From assembly GCA_963971225.1 (NCBI GenBank), contig OZ020269.1:36787264-36851263 (forward strand): a DNA stretch of 64,000 bases. The letters are read 5' to 3'. Of the stretch, positions 47,600 to 57,725 are shown piece after piece. The notes beneath the pieces are model-generated. The model was not told the origin of the DNA and searched no databases. It saw nothing but the letters and a program-made list of their open reading frames with translations. The position numbers and the translations under genes are program-made. Each line of letters begins with the position of its first letter. Within the stretch, counting starts at the first letter, position 1. The stretch is from Melieria omissa (lineage: Eukaryota > Arthropoda > Insecta > Diptera > Ulidiidae).

Positions 47600-47952
47600 A
47601 TATGCATATGTAAATGCCGTAATGTAAATGTAAATTGACGTGCATATGGACAAATACATACCCATTCGCACGCACAATTGTACAAGTGGCCTTACCTGCA
47701 GTGATGTGCTTGCATGCGTATCCAACGTTAGATTTCTGCAACATTTTCAGTGCAAACAAGTTTAAGCTTCAATTAATTAACTGTGGGCAGCGCACCATTG
47801 GAGTAATAAATTTCGTGCAAAATCCCGTTCTCGCTCTTATGCAAACAAAAAGCGCAACAGAATGAGTAACTAGACGAAAACTGCCGGTTTCCTCACGCGA
47901 CAAATGCCGTTATTTAACGAGCACGAACCGCCCCCGGCCAGCTCCTATATAA
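47600..47952. other. Non-coding spacer
   Basis: Between the hAT element and LTR copy 2. No supported feature. Confidence 0.4.
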
Positions 47953-47956
47953 GTAT

Positions 47957-49557
47957 TGATACGATGAGAAATTCTGTGCCGCACTGTACAGAAATGCTTT
48001 TCTCCGCACGAATGTTTTCCAAGCATACTTTTAGGCATGCACTGTGAAGTACAGCAAAACTGTTATAAATTCGCTTGGTATAGTCCGATATGGCAAGGAT
48101 GGTTCTCGAAGAAATGGGCTGTGCGAGAATGGTCGAGCGCTTTCCAATTAGAAGTGCAAGAAACTTCGGCGCGATAAGAAAAGTGGTATAAAAGCAGCAG
48201 TGGCAGCGCAAGGAGTCGAGTGGGTGTTGAGCAAGCAATGGGGAAACATGCAATAGTAGTAGTGTAAAGTAGAACAAGTGCAAATTTGTAAATAAAGCGA
48301 TTGTTTGTTTTGACTACGTTCCCTGCAGGAAAGAAGTAGTCAGTTGGCAAAAGTAACTAATTTTTAACTAATTAATTGACAACTAATTTGTAACTGATTG
48401 AAAAATCATGCATGGCTACACAGTTCACGAGCGCATGCACCGTACTCGTTGCGTTGTTCGTACAAACGACAAGTCGCCATTGGCGTCTGCGTGATGAACA
48501 AGGGTTGCCTATTGTTTGAAAATTTATATTTTCTGAGATCACGTTTTCGATCCTTAGAACTTGTGAGTGAATCCAATGGGTTGGCAACATAAACGACGCC
48601 ATATCGTGTTTTTTCGTCAAAGCGTGCGCGTGAAAAGTAAAATAAGTGCGTAGTTTAAAGTGATGCGTAAAATAAATTATTTAATAAGTAAAAAAATGCC
48701 TTAAAATCAAAAAATATTTGTCGCAAAATAACAAAAACAGAAGTGGAATTGAAAATGCGGCTGAAGGCACGACTCAATACGTGCAAGTGGAACATTTGTG
48801 CGCGGAAAATTACAGCGTGCCTGTAAGCTGCTGTCATTGTAGCCGTGAACATTTTGGGACTAATAGGAAAAGGCTTAAGAAGGACTACAACACATTTTTA
48901 AACGTTTTGCTTGGTATGTAGGCAGGTACACATATTACATTCACTGTGCATAATATTCCCATAACTAATTCTACAATTCGTTCCTCTTTTAACTAGATTC
49001 AATAAATGCAGCTGATCCCATGGAAGAGCTGAGAGCAGCTATTGCCGGCGTTAAACTTGAATTTATTTAATATCTTAGTGCCTTAAGTGAACTGGCTGAA
49101 GTATTGTTTTCTTTTACTTCTTCTTTCTTTAAATTAAGTTTTCTTGTAAAATGATTTGAACTGGTATTTTTATGAAATGTTTTAAATTTTTGCTGTTTTG
49201 TTTGTAATTAGTTGTAAATATTATAATTTTTAACTAGTCACAAAACAACTAGTTTTAAATCAGTCCATTGCGGACTAATTATTAATTGGTTTGGAAACAA
49301 CTAGTTATAAACTAGTTGAGAAGTCATGCAGAGGTAGACAATTGATGTGCTGCTAGGACATCGCCACGTTAAAATAATCACTTCTTTTCAAGCAAAATAA
49401 CTAATTTGTAATCAGTCCTGTACAGAAAAGGACTAGTTATAAATTAGTTTAAAATTAGTTACATTTCCTGCAGAGTTGCGCTGGATAACTGAAGTTGTTT
49501 TATTTTCAAATACAATCAAAACGAACCGTCGATAACGAACTGGGGAATTTCGTAACA
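47957..49557 (+). repeat. 5' LTR of copy 2, interrupted
   Basis: The two parts, 47957-48320 and 49476-49557, join to match the 3' LTR at 51890-52333. TATAAAAG is at 48187-48194. The insertion lies after the presumed polyadenylation signal region (AATAAAG at about 48292), so the promoter itself is untouched, although transcripts from it would have to cross the insert. Confidence 0.88.
48321..49475. mobile_element. DNA element inserted in the 5' LTR of copy 2
   Basis: Ends CCCTGCAGGAAA and CTCTGCAGGAAA (inward from right), with dense AACTAATTT-type subterminal repeats. The uninterrupted LTR shows that only TT (or GTT) is duplicated. The superfamily is unclear. The centre (48690-49070) might carry a small spliced gene on the plus strand: an open stretch with VSCCHCSREHFG and RKRLKKDYNTFLN, a GTATG donor at about 48914, a TTTTAACTAG acceptor at about 48997, and a short second exon ending EELRAAIAGVKLEFI. 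There is no in-frame ATG, so this is speculative. Confidence 0.7.
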
Positions 49558-49619
49558 TTTGGTGTCAGAAATTGGGGATTGTATTACCGAAAGTAAAATA
49601 AAATTATAAAAACGCAGAC

Positions 49620-51878
49620 ATGGTTAAACTGGAGCTGCTGAAGGTTGACCAGCTGAAGAAGGAGCTGGCGGCCTGGAATTTGCCGACTGCTGGCGGTAAG
49701 GTGGAGTTGCAGCTGCGCTTGCGAGAGGCGTGTGAATCACGAGGCATCGATTGGGCTGCACACGAGTTCGGAACGCAGGAACAAGAGGCGTCGGCCAAGG
49801 TGGAGGAATCGCCTGTTGGTGCTGCGTCATTGCAAAGTACGACTGCAGCGGCTGCGCCACTACAAGCAATGGACATGAGCCAGCTTATGGTTGCACTTAA
49901 AGGCATGTTTGAGACTTCCAACGGTGAAATGGCAGCCAAAATGGAAAATGAAAATCGTGAAATGTCGGCGCAAATGGCAGCGAAACTGGAAACCACGAAT
50001 CAGGAACTGTCGGCGCAAATGGCAGCGAAACTGGAAACCACGAATCAGGAACTGTCGGCGCAAATGGCAGCGAAACTGGAAACTACGAATCAGGAAATTT
50101 CCGCAAAAATCGAAACTACGAACCGAGAAGTAGCAGAGCGAATGGAAACCAAGCTTCAGGAAAATTCTGCGCGCTTGGAGCAGAAAGTGGAAGAGATTTC
50201 GAACAGGATTAATGTGAAAGTTGAGCACCTGGAGACGCGAGTTGACAAACGAGTTGACAGTCTGGAGGATTCGGTAAACAGAAAAATCGAGGAGCGGCTT
50301 AAAGAGGTACAGCTGCGAGCAAGAGTGCAGTCGGTTGAGGAAAGTTTTGCCATAGCAGTGCCTACTTATGATGGTACTACGTCGTTCGACACATTCAAAC
50401 TACAATTCGATATGGCTGCTTTGGAGAGTCAGTGGACCGATGTTAGGAAAGGTCGGAGACTGATACTGGCTCTAAGAGGTCCGGCGGCTGAGGTAATAAA
50501 AACAGTTCCGGAAGGTTTGAGAGGTGATTACGAGACCGTCATAAGGGCGCTGGCAGCCAGATACAGTGACGAGCACAACAAAATGCTGTATTATTGCGAG
50601 CTGAAGAACCGCTGGCAAAGAGCAGACGAGGCGCTGCAGACGTATGCAGCAGACATTGAGCGGCTCGTACAGTTGTGCTACCCGGAATTCGGCGCTGATT
50701 ATCTTGAGAGGATGAAGATTGAGGCGTTTATTGAAGGTCTTCATGACCCGGAGACACGACGCAGTGCATTGATGATGGGCAAGCCGACATTCCGTGAGAC
50801 GGTGACAAGCGCATTGACGTATGAGGCGGCCTGGAGGGGAAGTTTTCGACATTCATCTGCGGAGATGCATGGAGTCCAATCTGGACGTGTCACGCAAAGC
50901 CAGACAGTGAGCTCGGAGGCACCAGCGGGGCTGTGGGCAGTATCATCTCGAGTCAGTTGCTGGCGATGTGGCAAGCAAGGCCACATATCACGAGACTGCC
51001 ATCTGCGGGGAAAGCGTTCCGGACAAAAGACGTCGCCAAGAAGGGATGACGCTCTGCCACATCATTCGTGCGAGACCGAACGCAGGCATAATTCGCAGGC
51101 CGAAAACGAGGGACAAATTGTGGATGTTCGGTCGGTAAGAGTTCTGCAAGAGAAAGATTGGCTTGCGGAAAGGCTACAGAAGGACCAGCGCAAGGATACG
51201 GATCTCGCGGAGATCATCAAAGGCAAAGCGCAGAGATTGCGGCCGGACTGGCAGGAGATGGCTGGTGAGAGCCCGATCGCCAAGGCTTACTGGGCACAGT
51301 GGCAAAGTCTACGTCTGCAGGATGGCTGCCTCTACCGCGAGTGGGAGAGCAGGAATGGCAGGACCAGAAAATCCCTAATAGTGGTCCCGAGAGGCCGAAT
51401 CGACGATGTCATCGAGGAAAACCATAACGACTCCAGTGGAGGGCACCTAGGCATCGCAAAAACTGTCGCCAAGATAAGAAGGCGGTTCTATTGGGTAGGA
51501 TGCCAGGAGTCTGTCGCTGAGTGGATCAGAGGTTGTAATCGGTGTTCGGCTGCGAAAGGGCCGAGGAGAAGATCGCGGAGCCGCACTCTACTAGTTGAAA
51601 GCAGGATGAAAGCGAGCTATGGTCTACGGGCTAACCCAGAGGGGTTCCAAGAAGGCGATCTGGTAATGCTTTACAACCCGCAGCGCAGGAAAGGTTTGTC
51701 TCCAAAGCTTCAAACGTCATGGGAAGGACCGTACAAGGTCGTGACCCGGATTAATGACGTGGTGTACAGGCTTCAACGCTGCTGCAGCGGAAACGCCAGG
51801 CTGAAAGTAGTCCATTTGGAGCGCCTGGCGTCTTACTCCGGCGGAGCCTCGGTACTTGTTCGGGACGAACAAGTCTAA
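49620..51878 (+). CDS. Gag-integrase fusion lacking RT and integrase core (copy 2)
   Basis: An intact 752-codon frame starts 60 bp after the primer site. In order: SAP-like head (residues about 5-40); an alanine/serine linker; coiled coil with three 15-residue SAQMAAKLETTNQEL repeats (about 115-165); Gag capsid region (about 245-440); zinc knuckle CWRCGKQGHISRDC. The frame then passes directly to the RNase H-integrase linker (AERLQKDQRKDTDL, AYWAQWQSLRL), the integrase HHCC head (HNDSSGGHLG, CNRC), and then to the C-terminal domain with WEGPYKVVTRIND. The catalytic DDE core is missing, so it cannot integrate on its own. It could still make capsids. Confidence 0.9.
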   Translation: MVKLELLKVDQLKKELAAWNLPTAGGKVELQLRLREACESRGIDWAAHEFGTQEQEASAKVEESPVGAASLQSTTAAAAPLQAMDMSQLMVALKGMFETSNGEMAAKMENENREMSAQMAAKLETTNQELSAQMAAKLETTNQELSAQMAAKLETTNQEISAKIETTNREVAERMETKLQENSARLEQKVEEISNRINVKVEHLETRVDKRVDSLEDSVNRKIEERLKEVQLRARVQSVEESFAIAVPTYDGTTSFDTFKLQFDMAALESQWTDVRKGRRLILALRGPAAEVIKTVPEGLRGDYETVIRALAARYSDEHNKMLYYCELKNRWQRADEALQTYAADIERLVQLCYPEFGADYLERMKIEAFIEGLHDPETRRSALMMGKPTFRETVTSALTYEAAWRGSFRHSSAEMHGVQSGRVTQSQTVSSEAPAGLWAVSSRVSCWRCGKQGHISRDCHLRGKRSGQKTSPRRDDALPHHSCETERRHNSQAENEGQIVDVRSVRVLQEKDWLAERLQKDQRKDTDLAEIIKGKAQRLRPDWQEMAGESPIAKAYWAQWQSLRLQDGCLYREWESRNGRTRKSLIVVPRGRIDDVIEENHNDSSGGHLGIAKTVAKIRRRFYWVGCQESVAEWIRGCNRCSAAKGPRRRSRSRTLLVESRMKASYGLRANPEGFQEGDLVMLYNPQRRKGLSPKLQTSWEGPYKVVTRINDVVYRLQRCCSGNARLKVVHLERLASYSGGASVLVRDEQV

Positions 51879-51889
51879 GTGATGGACAG

Positions 51890-52333
51890 TGATACGATGA
51901 GAAATTCTGTGCCGCACTGTACAGAAATGCTTTTCTCCGCACGAATGTTTTCCAAGCATACTTTTAGGCATGCACTGTGAAGTACAGCAAAACTGTTATA
52001 AATTCGCTTGGTATAGTCCGATATGGCAAGGATGGTTCTCGAAGAAATGGGCTGTGCGAGAATGGTCGAGCGCTTTCCAATTAGAAGTGCAAGAAACTTC
52101 GGCGCGATAAGAAAAGTGGTATAAAAGCAGCAGTGGCAGCGCAAGGAGTCGAGTGGGTGTTGAGCAAGCAATGGGGAAACATGCAATAGTAGTAGTGTAA
52201 AGTAGAACAAGTGCAAATTTGTAAATAAAGCGATTGTTTGTTTTGACTACGTTGCGCTGGATAACTGAAGTTGTTTTATTTTCAAATACAATCAAAACGA
52301 ACCGTCGATAACGAACTGGGGAATTTCGTAACA
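51890..52333 (+). repeat. 3' LTR of copy 2
   Basis: A 444-bp LTR, preceded by the purine-rich AAGTGATGGACAG. It differs from the copy 1 LTR at several positions (for example GAGAAATTCTGTG versus GAGAGATTCTGGG, and CGAAGAAATGG versus CGAAATGG). Confidence 0.9.
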
Positions 52334-52337
52334 GTAT

Positions 52338-53084
52338 GTATGTTAAGCTTTATTCGATAACCGCTTCAACTGATACGTATGGCATACGCGCGGCGCATTC
52401 ATGCATAGAAAAATGGCCTTAGGGTGGAGGTCGACAGCTTCTTGCCACCACCGGCAGCGAGGATCACCATCTGAAGCATTTTGTATTCAGCAGACTCCCT
52501 TTTGTATGCATTTTCGTATGTCTACATAGTGGCTGACGCAAATACCTTAATTAAGTTTGCCGATTTTGTGTTCACACACCTCAATTTAGCTGTTATAAAA
52601 AATGTTATGGTTTTGACGAAAAAAAGTTTTTTTCTGTTTATGCATAAAACACGTTCTTAAAAACATTTATTTAACATTTAGTAATATTTATTAAAATCCA
52701 TACTGTTTTACACAATTTTTAAACGAAATTTCAAAGTAAACAAATCGAGCCCTTTCCGCGATTTTATCATATGAGCCATTTTTACCGAAATTCATTTTGT
52801 TACCGGTAATGATAGCTATAAATTTGTCATGAGTCCCTAAAAGCTCACATTTCTACGATGAAACGTTACGAAGTTTAAGAACAAAATTTTATCGTATGTC
52901 CACTTCAAATTTTTCCTTCATTTTTTGTGCCTACGACTAGCTATGCGTAACGATAAAATTGCTTTAATTGCAAAAAGTTCATTTTTAACTTTATTAAAAA
53001 AGTGTATTAAATTTTAGAGAGTTTAAAAACTGCTCGTTCTAAATAAATCGTACAATAGAGAACATTTGAATAGTGAAAAGTGAA
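52338..53084. other. Non-coding stretch, nothing recognised
   Basis: AT-rich. ATCGTATGTCCACT near 52902 is echoed near 53812 (ATCGTATGTGCCACT), so a degraded repeat may span the Helitron-like insertion. Confidence 0.35.
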
Positions 53085-53577
53085 TCTATATGCATAGGTA
53101 TAATTGTATATTCTGACTGACTGATTCATCATCGCCCAGCACAAACCGTTAAATCAACAATAAGAAATTTGAAACAATATGAAACTGTAGGTACATCTTG
53201 AAAAATCAACCTCCGCTAAGACGAGATTTTTTTGAAATTCGGGGTCTAAAGGGGCAAATCATGTGTTAAGGTGTTGCATGAAGAAATGCAATTTAATAGG
53301 CCTATTGATTTAAAATTTGGTGAAAACATTTCAAATCAAAAATAGTTTCACACGTGTTTCTTATCTAATTCGATACGTGTTTTTCATTTTTTTCGAAAAT
53401 CGATATCTGACGAGGTTAACGATGGGTTAAGAGTTTGTATGGGGAAACATGATTTAATGGGCCAATTGATTTCAAACATTGTGAAAGGTGAAATTATTTC
53501 TCAAACGGAAGAGAGAGAAATAATTAGATAATAATGAAACCTTAAAAGTGCGTGCAAAACCACGGGGCCCTGCTAGT
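53085..53577 (+). mobile_element. Non-autonomous Helitron-like element, second family
   Basis: The 5' part contains CTGACTGACTGATTCATCAT then CGCCCAGCACAAACCG, a block I recall from insect Helitron-like elements. The 3' end reads GTGCGTGCAAAACCACGGGG then CCCTGCTAGT, ending in CTAGT after a short GC-rich hairpin-like stretch. No coding capacity. The 5' boundary is approximate. Confidence 0.55.
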
Positions 53578-54061
53578 CATGAATATTTCAATTTAAAAAA
53601 TGATGGACAAAAGATGTACTGGTTCAAAAAGTTGAAGAAGATAGTATTTAATTTTTTCTGGAAGAATGTTTCTTGTTTCATAAATAAAACTACACTATAT
53701 CACCTATGAATTCCACTATATCAATCTGAAAGTAACAATATTTTATATTCAATAAATTAAAATACATTATATCTACCAAGGAAAAAATTATTGTTTACTT
53801 TAAAACGATTTCATCGTATGTGCCACTGCAATATTTGAATCGCTCATAAATGTCCGCACAAATTGTCGTATGTCCAAAATAATGCCGTTGCGCTTTGCTT
53901 GAGTCACTAAAATTACCTATTCCAAGTGTGTAATCCTAAATACCAGGTATAGGGTGTTTTTTTTAGAGGTTTGTTTTTCGAATAGAGATAAAACTGTCAT
54001 TTTGTGGTCAAATCTGGCAACTCTAATGTCATTTATGTTCAGTTTGGTTTGCCATTTCATC

Positions 54062-54451
54062 ATGAACAGGTTGACAAAAGAACAACGCTTGCAAATCGTG
54101 CAAATTTATTTCGAAAATAATGGTTCAGTTCGCGAAGTTTACCGCAAGCTCCGTCCATTTTATGGTCGACATAATCGTCCATCAGAGCAAAATCGGTCCA
54201 TCCATCGGTTAACCATGGGTCGTTTTCGCACTACGTTTACTCTATGTGATAATACGCATCCGCAGAGACGTCGAACAGTGCGCACCGAAGAAACAATTGC
54301 CGCTGTAGAGCAAAATGTTGAAGAGGACCCGAATGAATCGATTCGCCACCGTGCACAGCAATTGGAGCTTTGTCCATCAACTTTAAAAATTGGGCCTGTA
54401 GAATTGGCTTTATTCGAGCCAGCCGCGGCGGCCACATGCCCGAAATCATAT
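54062..54451 (+). pseudogene. Mariner-type transposase N-terminus, deleted
   Basis: From the ATG at 54062 the frame reads MNRLTKEQRLQIVQIYFEN, VREVYRKLRPFYGRHNRPSE, NTHPQRRRTVRTEET, and SIRHRAQQLELCPSTL: two helix-turn-helix units of a mariner-like DNA-binding domain. A large internal deletion then joins it to what looks like the extreme C-terminus (ASRGGHMPEII in another frame), where the LTR element is inserted. There is no catalytic domain. The 195-codon open frame continues into the LTR by chance. Confidence 0.75.
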
Positions 54452-54878
54452 TGTAATGATGAGCCAGTCTGTCGCGGTGCAAAGCAACCCTGCCGCTACG
54501 TGCCGTGCCATAACCCAATCTGGCAACGACGGCCGCGATAGTAACTTTTAGCCCAACCTGGCAACGATGGTCGCGGTCATCAGGGAAACTTCTAGTCCAA
54601 TCTGGCAACGTGCGAGAACGATCTGCGCGACGGCCGGAGAGAGTATAAAAGGTGGCCAGATGCGGTACAGCGAGTCAGTCTGGTTTTGACAAGTGAAGTT
54701 GCCACACGGAATAATTAAGCAAATACTTAAGTGTACGAACAGTAAAGTGTAAACTGTGAATAATAAAGTGACTGTTGGTGTATTTTATTGTCTGCGTTTA
54801 AGAAACTGACTGTGTTTTATTTTCAAATCACACAATCCAGAGATACGTGACAGCCCACTAGACTTAGTACTCGTAACA
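54452..54878 (+). repeat. 5' LTR of copy 3
   Basis: Contains three CAATCTGGCAACG / CAACCTGGCAACG units, TATAAAA at 54644-54650, a TCAGTC initiator-like motif at 54675-54680, and AATAAAG near 54764. Confidence 0.9.
54644..54680 (+). promoter_or_regulatory. TATA box plus initiator of copy 3 LTR
   Basis: TATAAAA is followed about 31-33 bp later by TCAGTC, which matches the arthropod initiator consensus. This spacing is that of a polymerase II core promoter and places the transcript start near 54677. Confidence 0.65.
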
Positions 54879-54960
54879 TTTGGTGTCAGAAGTGGGATTG
54901 TGGAAAATTGAAGATAAAAAAAAAAAAAAACTAAAGAAATAAAATTATAAAAGCACGGAC

Positions 54961-57714
54961 ATGGTGAAATTCGAGCTGCTGAAGGTGGACCAGCTGAAGA
55001 AGGAGCTGGCTGCCTGGAATTTGCCGACTGCTGGCGGAAAGGTGGAGTTGCAGTTGCGCTTGCGAGAAGCATGTGAGGAACGAGGCGTCGATTGGACTGT
55101 GCACGAGTTCGGAGCGCAAGAACAAGAGGCGTCGGCCAAAATGGAGGAATCGCCTGCAGGTGCGGCGTCGATGCAAAGTACGACTGCAGCGGCTGCACCG
55201 CCACAAGCAATGGACATGAGCCAGCTAATGGTTGCACTTAAAGGCATGTTCGAGACTTCCAACCGTGAAATGGCAGCGAAAATGGAAACGGCGACGCATG
55301 AAATATCGGCGCAAGTGTCGGAGCGAATGGAAGTCAAGCTTCAGGAAAGCTCTGCGCGCTTGGAGCAGAAGGTAGAGGAAATCTCCAATAGGCTGAACGG
55401 GAAAGTTGAGCATCTTGAGACGCGCATGGACAATTGGGACAAACGAGTTGACAACCTGGATGAGTCCTTGAACAAACGAGTTGACAGTCTGGAAGATTCG
55501 ATGCACAGAAAAATAGACGAACGGCTTCGAGAGGTACAGCTGCGAGCAAGGGTGCGGTCAGTTGAGGAAAGTTTCGCCATAGAAGCGCCTACCTATGATG
55601 GTACTACGTCGTTTGACACATTTAAATTGCAAGTCGACTTGGCTGCTTTGGAAAATCAGTGGACAGATATCAGGAAAGGTCGGAGACTGATACTGGCTCT
55701 AAGAGGTCCTGCGGCTGAGGTAATAAAGACAGTTCCGGAAGGTTTGAGAGGTGATTACGACACCGTCATAAGGGCGCTGGCAGCCAGATACAGTGACGAG
55801 CACAACAAAATGCTGTATTATTGCGAGCTGAAGAGCCGTAGGCAAAGGGCCAACGAGGCGCTGCAGACATATGCAGCAGACATTGAGCGGCTCGTACAGT
55901 TGTGTTACCCGGAATTTGGCGCTGATGGCCTCGAGAGGATGAAGATTGAGTCATTTATTGAAGGTCTTCATGACCCGGAGACACGTCGCAGTGCGTTGAT
56001 GATGGGCAAGCCGACATTTAAAGAGACGGTGACCGGCGCGATGACGTATGAGGCGGCCTGGAGAGGAAGTTTTCGACATTCATTGGCTGAAAAGCGTCGA
56101 GCCCAATCTGGACGGGTCACCCAAAGCCAGACAGTGAGCTCGGACGCACCAGCGGGGCTGCGGGCAGTGTCATCTACAGTCAGTTGCTGGCGATGTGGCA
56201 AGCAAGGCCACATATCACGAGACTGCCATCTGCGAGAAAAGCGTTCCGGACAACAGACGTCGCCAAAGAGGGCTGCCGCTCTGCCACACCATTCGTGCAA
56301 AACCGAGTGCAGGCATAACTCGCGAGCCGAAAGCGAGGGACAAATTGTGGATGTTCGGTCGATAAGCGTTATGCCAGAGGAAGAGTGGTCTGCGGAGAGG
56401 CTACAAAAAGACCAGCGTGAGGATGCGGATCTTGCAAAAATCGTTAAAAGCAAGGAGCAAGGCGCACGTCCAGACTGGCAGGAGATGGCTGGTGAAAGCC
56501 CGATCGCTAAGGCTTACTGGGCACAGTGGAAAAGTCTGCGGCTGAAGGAAGGCTGCCTGTACCGCGAATGGGAGAGCGCGGATGGTCGTACCAGCAACCC
56601 CCTAATGGTAGTGCCGAAAAGCAGAATCAACGAGGTCATCGAGGCATACCATAACGACTCCAGTGGAGGGCACCTAGGCATCACCAAAACCGTCGCCAAA
56701 ATAAAAAGACGATTCTACTGGGTAGGATGTCAGGAGTCTGTAGCCGAGTGGATTAAGAGCTGCGACCGATGTTCAGCCGCGAAAGGGCCGACAAGAAAAT
56801 CTCGAGGCCGCATGCAGCAGTACAACGTGGGAGCGCCCTTCGAGCGGATTGCTATGGACGTCGCCGGCACATTCCCAACTAGCACTCAAGGCAACAAATA
56901 TGTGCTGGTTGTAATGGATTACTTCAGCAAATGGCCCGAAGTGTACCCTATTCCTAACCAGGAGGCCACCACGATCTCGGAAAAGCTGGTAAACAACTGG
57001 GTAGCCAGGTTCGGAGTTCCGTTGGAGTTGCACTCAGATCAAGGCCGGAAGTTCGAGTCTGCGGTATTCAAGGAAGTGTGTGAGCTGCTGGGGAAGAAAA
57101 CGCGTACCACTCCTTTGCACCCACAGTCCGACGGCATGGTGGAACGCTTTAACCGGACACTGGAGGAATACCTGCGGAAAGTGGTAGGCAGGAATCAAAA
57201 GGATTGGGACACGCATATCCCCCTGTTCCTGATGGCGTATAGGTCAGCCCCGCACGACACGACATCGCTCACTCCAGCCCGAGCAGTGTTCGGCACAGAG
57301 TTGCGGTTACCCGCTGACTTGAAGTTCGGGGTAGTCAGCACGACGGGAGGCGCTAAGACGGACTACGTGGCCAATAAGCGGGCGGAACTGGAGGAAATTC
57401 ACCAGTTTATAAGGAGCCGCACCAAACTGGTCAGCGATAAGGTGAAAGCCAGATACGATCTACGGGCCAACTCAGCAGGGTTCCAAGAAGGCGATTTGGT
57501 AATGCTCTACAACCCGCAGCGGAGGAAAGGTTTGTCTCCGAAACTCCAAGCGTCATGGGAAGGATCTTACGAAGTCGTGACTAGGATTAACGACGTGGTA
57601 TACCGGATTCAACGTTGCAGCAATAGAGGCGCTAAGCTGAAGGTAGTCCATTTGGAGCGCCTGGCGCCTCATCACAGCGGAGCCTCGGCGCTTGTTCGGG
57701 ACGAACAAGTCTAA
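54961..57714 (+). CDS. Gag-integrase fusion with complete integrase, no RT (copy 3)
   Basis: An intact 917-codon frame. SAP-like head (5-40), coiled coil (about 100-195) without the 15-residue repeats of copies 1 and 2, Gag capsid region (about 205-385), zinc knuckle CWRCGKQGHISRDC (409-422). About 35 residues later the RNase H-integrase linker starts (EEWSAERLQKDQ). Integrase: HHCC with H564, H571, C601, C604; catalytic D633 (AMDVAG), D693 (HSDQG), E728 (GMVERFN). By my count 34, not 35, residues separate D693 and E728. The C-terminal domain has WEGSYEVV where copies 1 and 2 have WEGPY. No protease, RT or RNase H motif occurs anywhere. A usual gypsy polyprotein would carry roughly 600 more codons here. 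Confidence 0.92.
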   Translation: MVKFELLKVDQLKKELAAWNLPTAGGKVELQLRLREACEERGVDWTVHEFGAQEQEASAKMEESPAGAASMQSTTAAAAPPQAMDMSQLMVALKGMFETSNREMAAKMETATHEISAQVSERMEVKLQESSARLEQKVEEISNRLNGKVEHLETRMDNWDKRVDNLDESLNKRVDSLEDSMHRKIDERLREVQLRARVRSVEESFAIEAPTYDGTTSFDTFKLQVDLAALENQWTDIRKGRRLILALRGPAAEVIKTVPEGLRGDYDTVIRALAARYSDEHNKMLYYCELKSRRQRANEALQTYAADIERLVQLCYPEFGADGLERMKIESFIEGLHDPETRRSALMMGKPTFKETVTGAMTYEAAWRGSFRHSLAEKRRAQSGRVTQSQTVSSDAPAGLRAVSSTVSCWRCGKQGHISRDCHLREKRSGQQTSPKRAAALPHHSCKTECRHNSRAESEGQIVDVRSISVMPEEEWSAERLQKDQREDADLAKIVKSKEQGARPDWQEMAGESPIAKAYWAQWKSLRLKEGCLYREWESADGRTSNPLMVVPKSRINEVIEAYHNDSSGGHLGITKTVAKIKRRFYWVGCQESVAEWIKSCDRCSAAKGPTRKSRGRMQQYNVGAPFERIAMDVAGTFPTSTQGNKYVLVVMDYFSKWPEVYPIPNQEATTISEKLVNNWVARFGVPLELHSDQGRKFESAVFKEVCELLGKKTRTTPLHPQSDGMVERFNRTLEEYLRKVVGRNQKDWDTHIPLFLMAYRSAPHDTTSLTPARAVFGTELRLPADLKFGVVSTTGGAKTDYVANKRAELEEIHQFIRSRTKLVSDKVKARYDLRANSAGFQEGDLVMLYNPQRRKGLSPKLQASWEGSYEVVTRINDVVYRIQRCSNRGAKLKVVHLERLAPHHSGASALVRDEQV

Positions 57715-57725
57715 GTGGTGGGCAG

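Larger units (their letters stand above)
47957..52333 (+). mobile_element. Gypsy-like LTR element without RT, copy 2 (subfamily A)
   Basis: The LTRs start TGATACGATG and end TTCGTAACA; the 4-bp duplication GTAT flanks them (47953-47956, 52334-52337). The 3' LTR is 444 bp. The 5' LTR is interrupted by an 1155-bp DNA element but is otherwise indistinguishable by eye from the 3' LTR. The primer site at 49560 starts TGGTGTCAGAA (tRNA-Leu type). The single internal frame is intact. Confidence 0.92.

Noticed and set aside
54961..57714. Domesticated host Gag-integrase gene
   Set aside because: The frame is flanked by paired LTRs, a primer site and a 4-bp target duplication, so it is an element copy, not a captured host gene.
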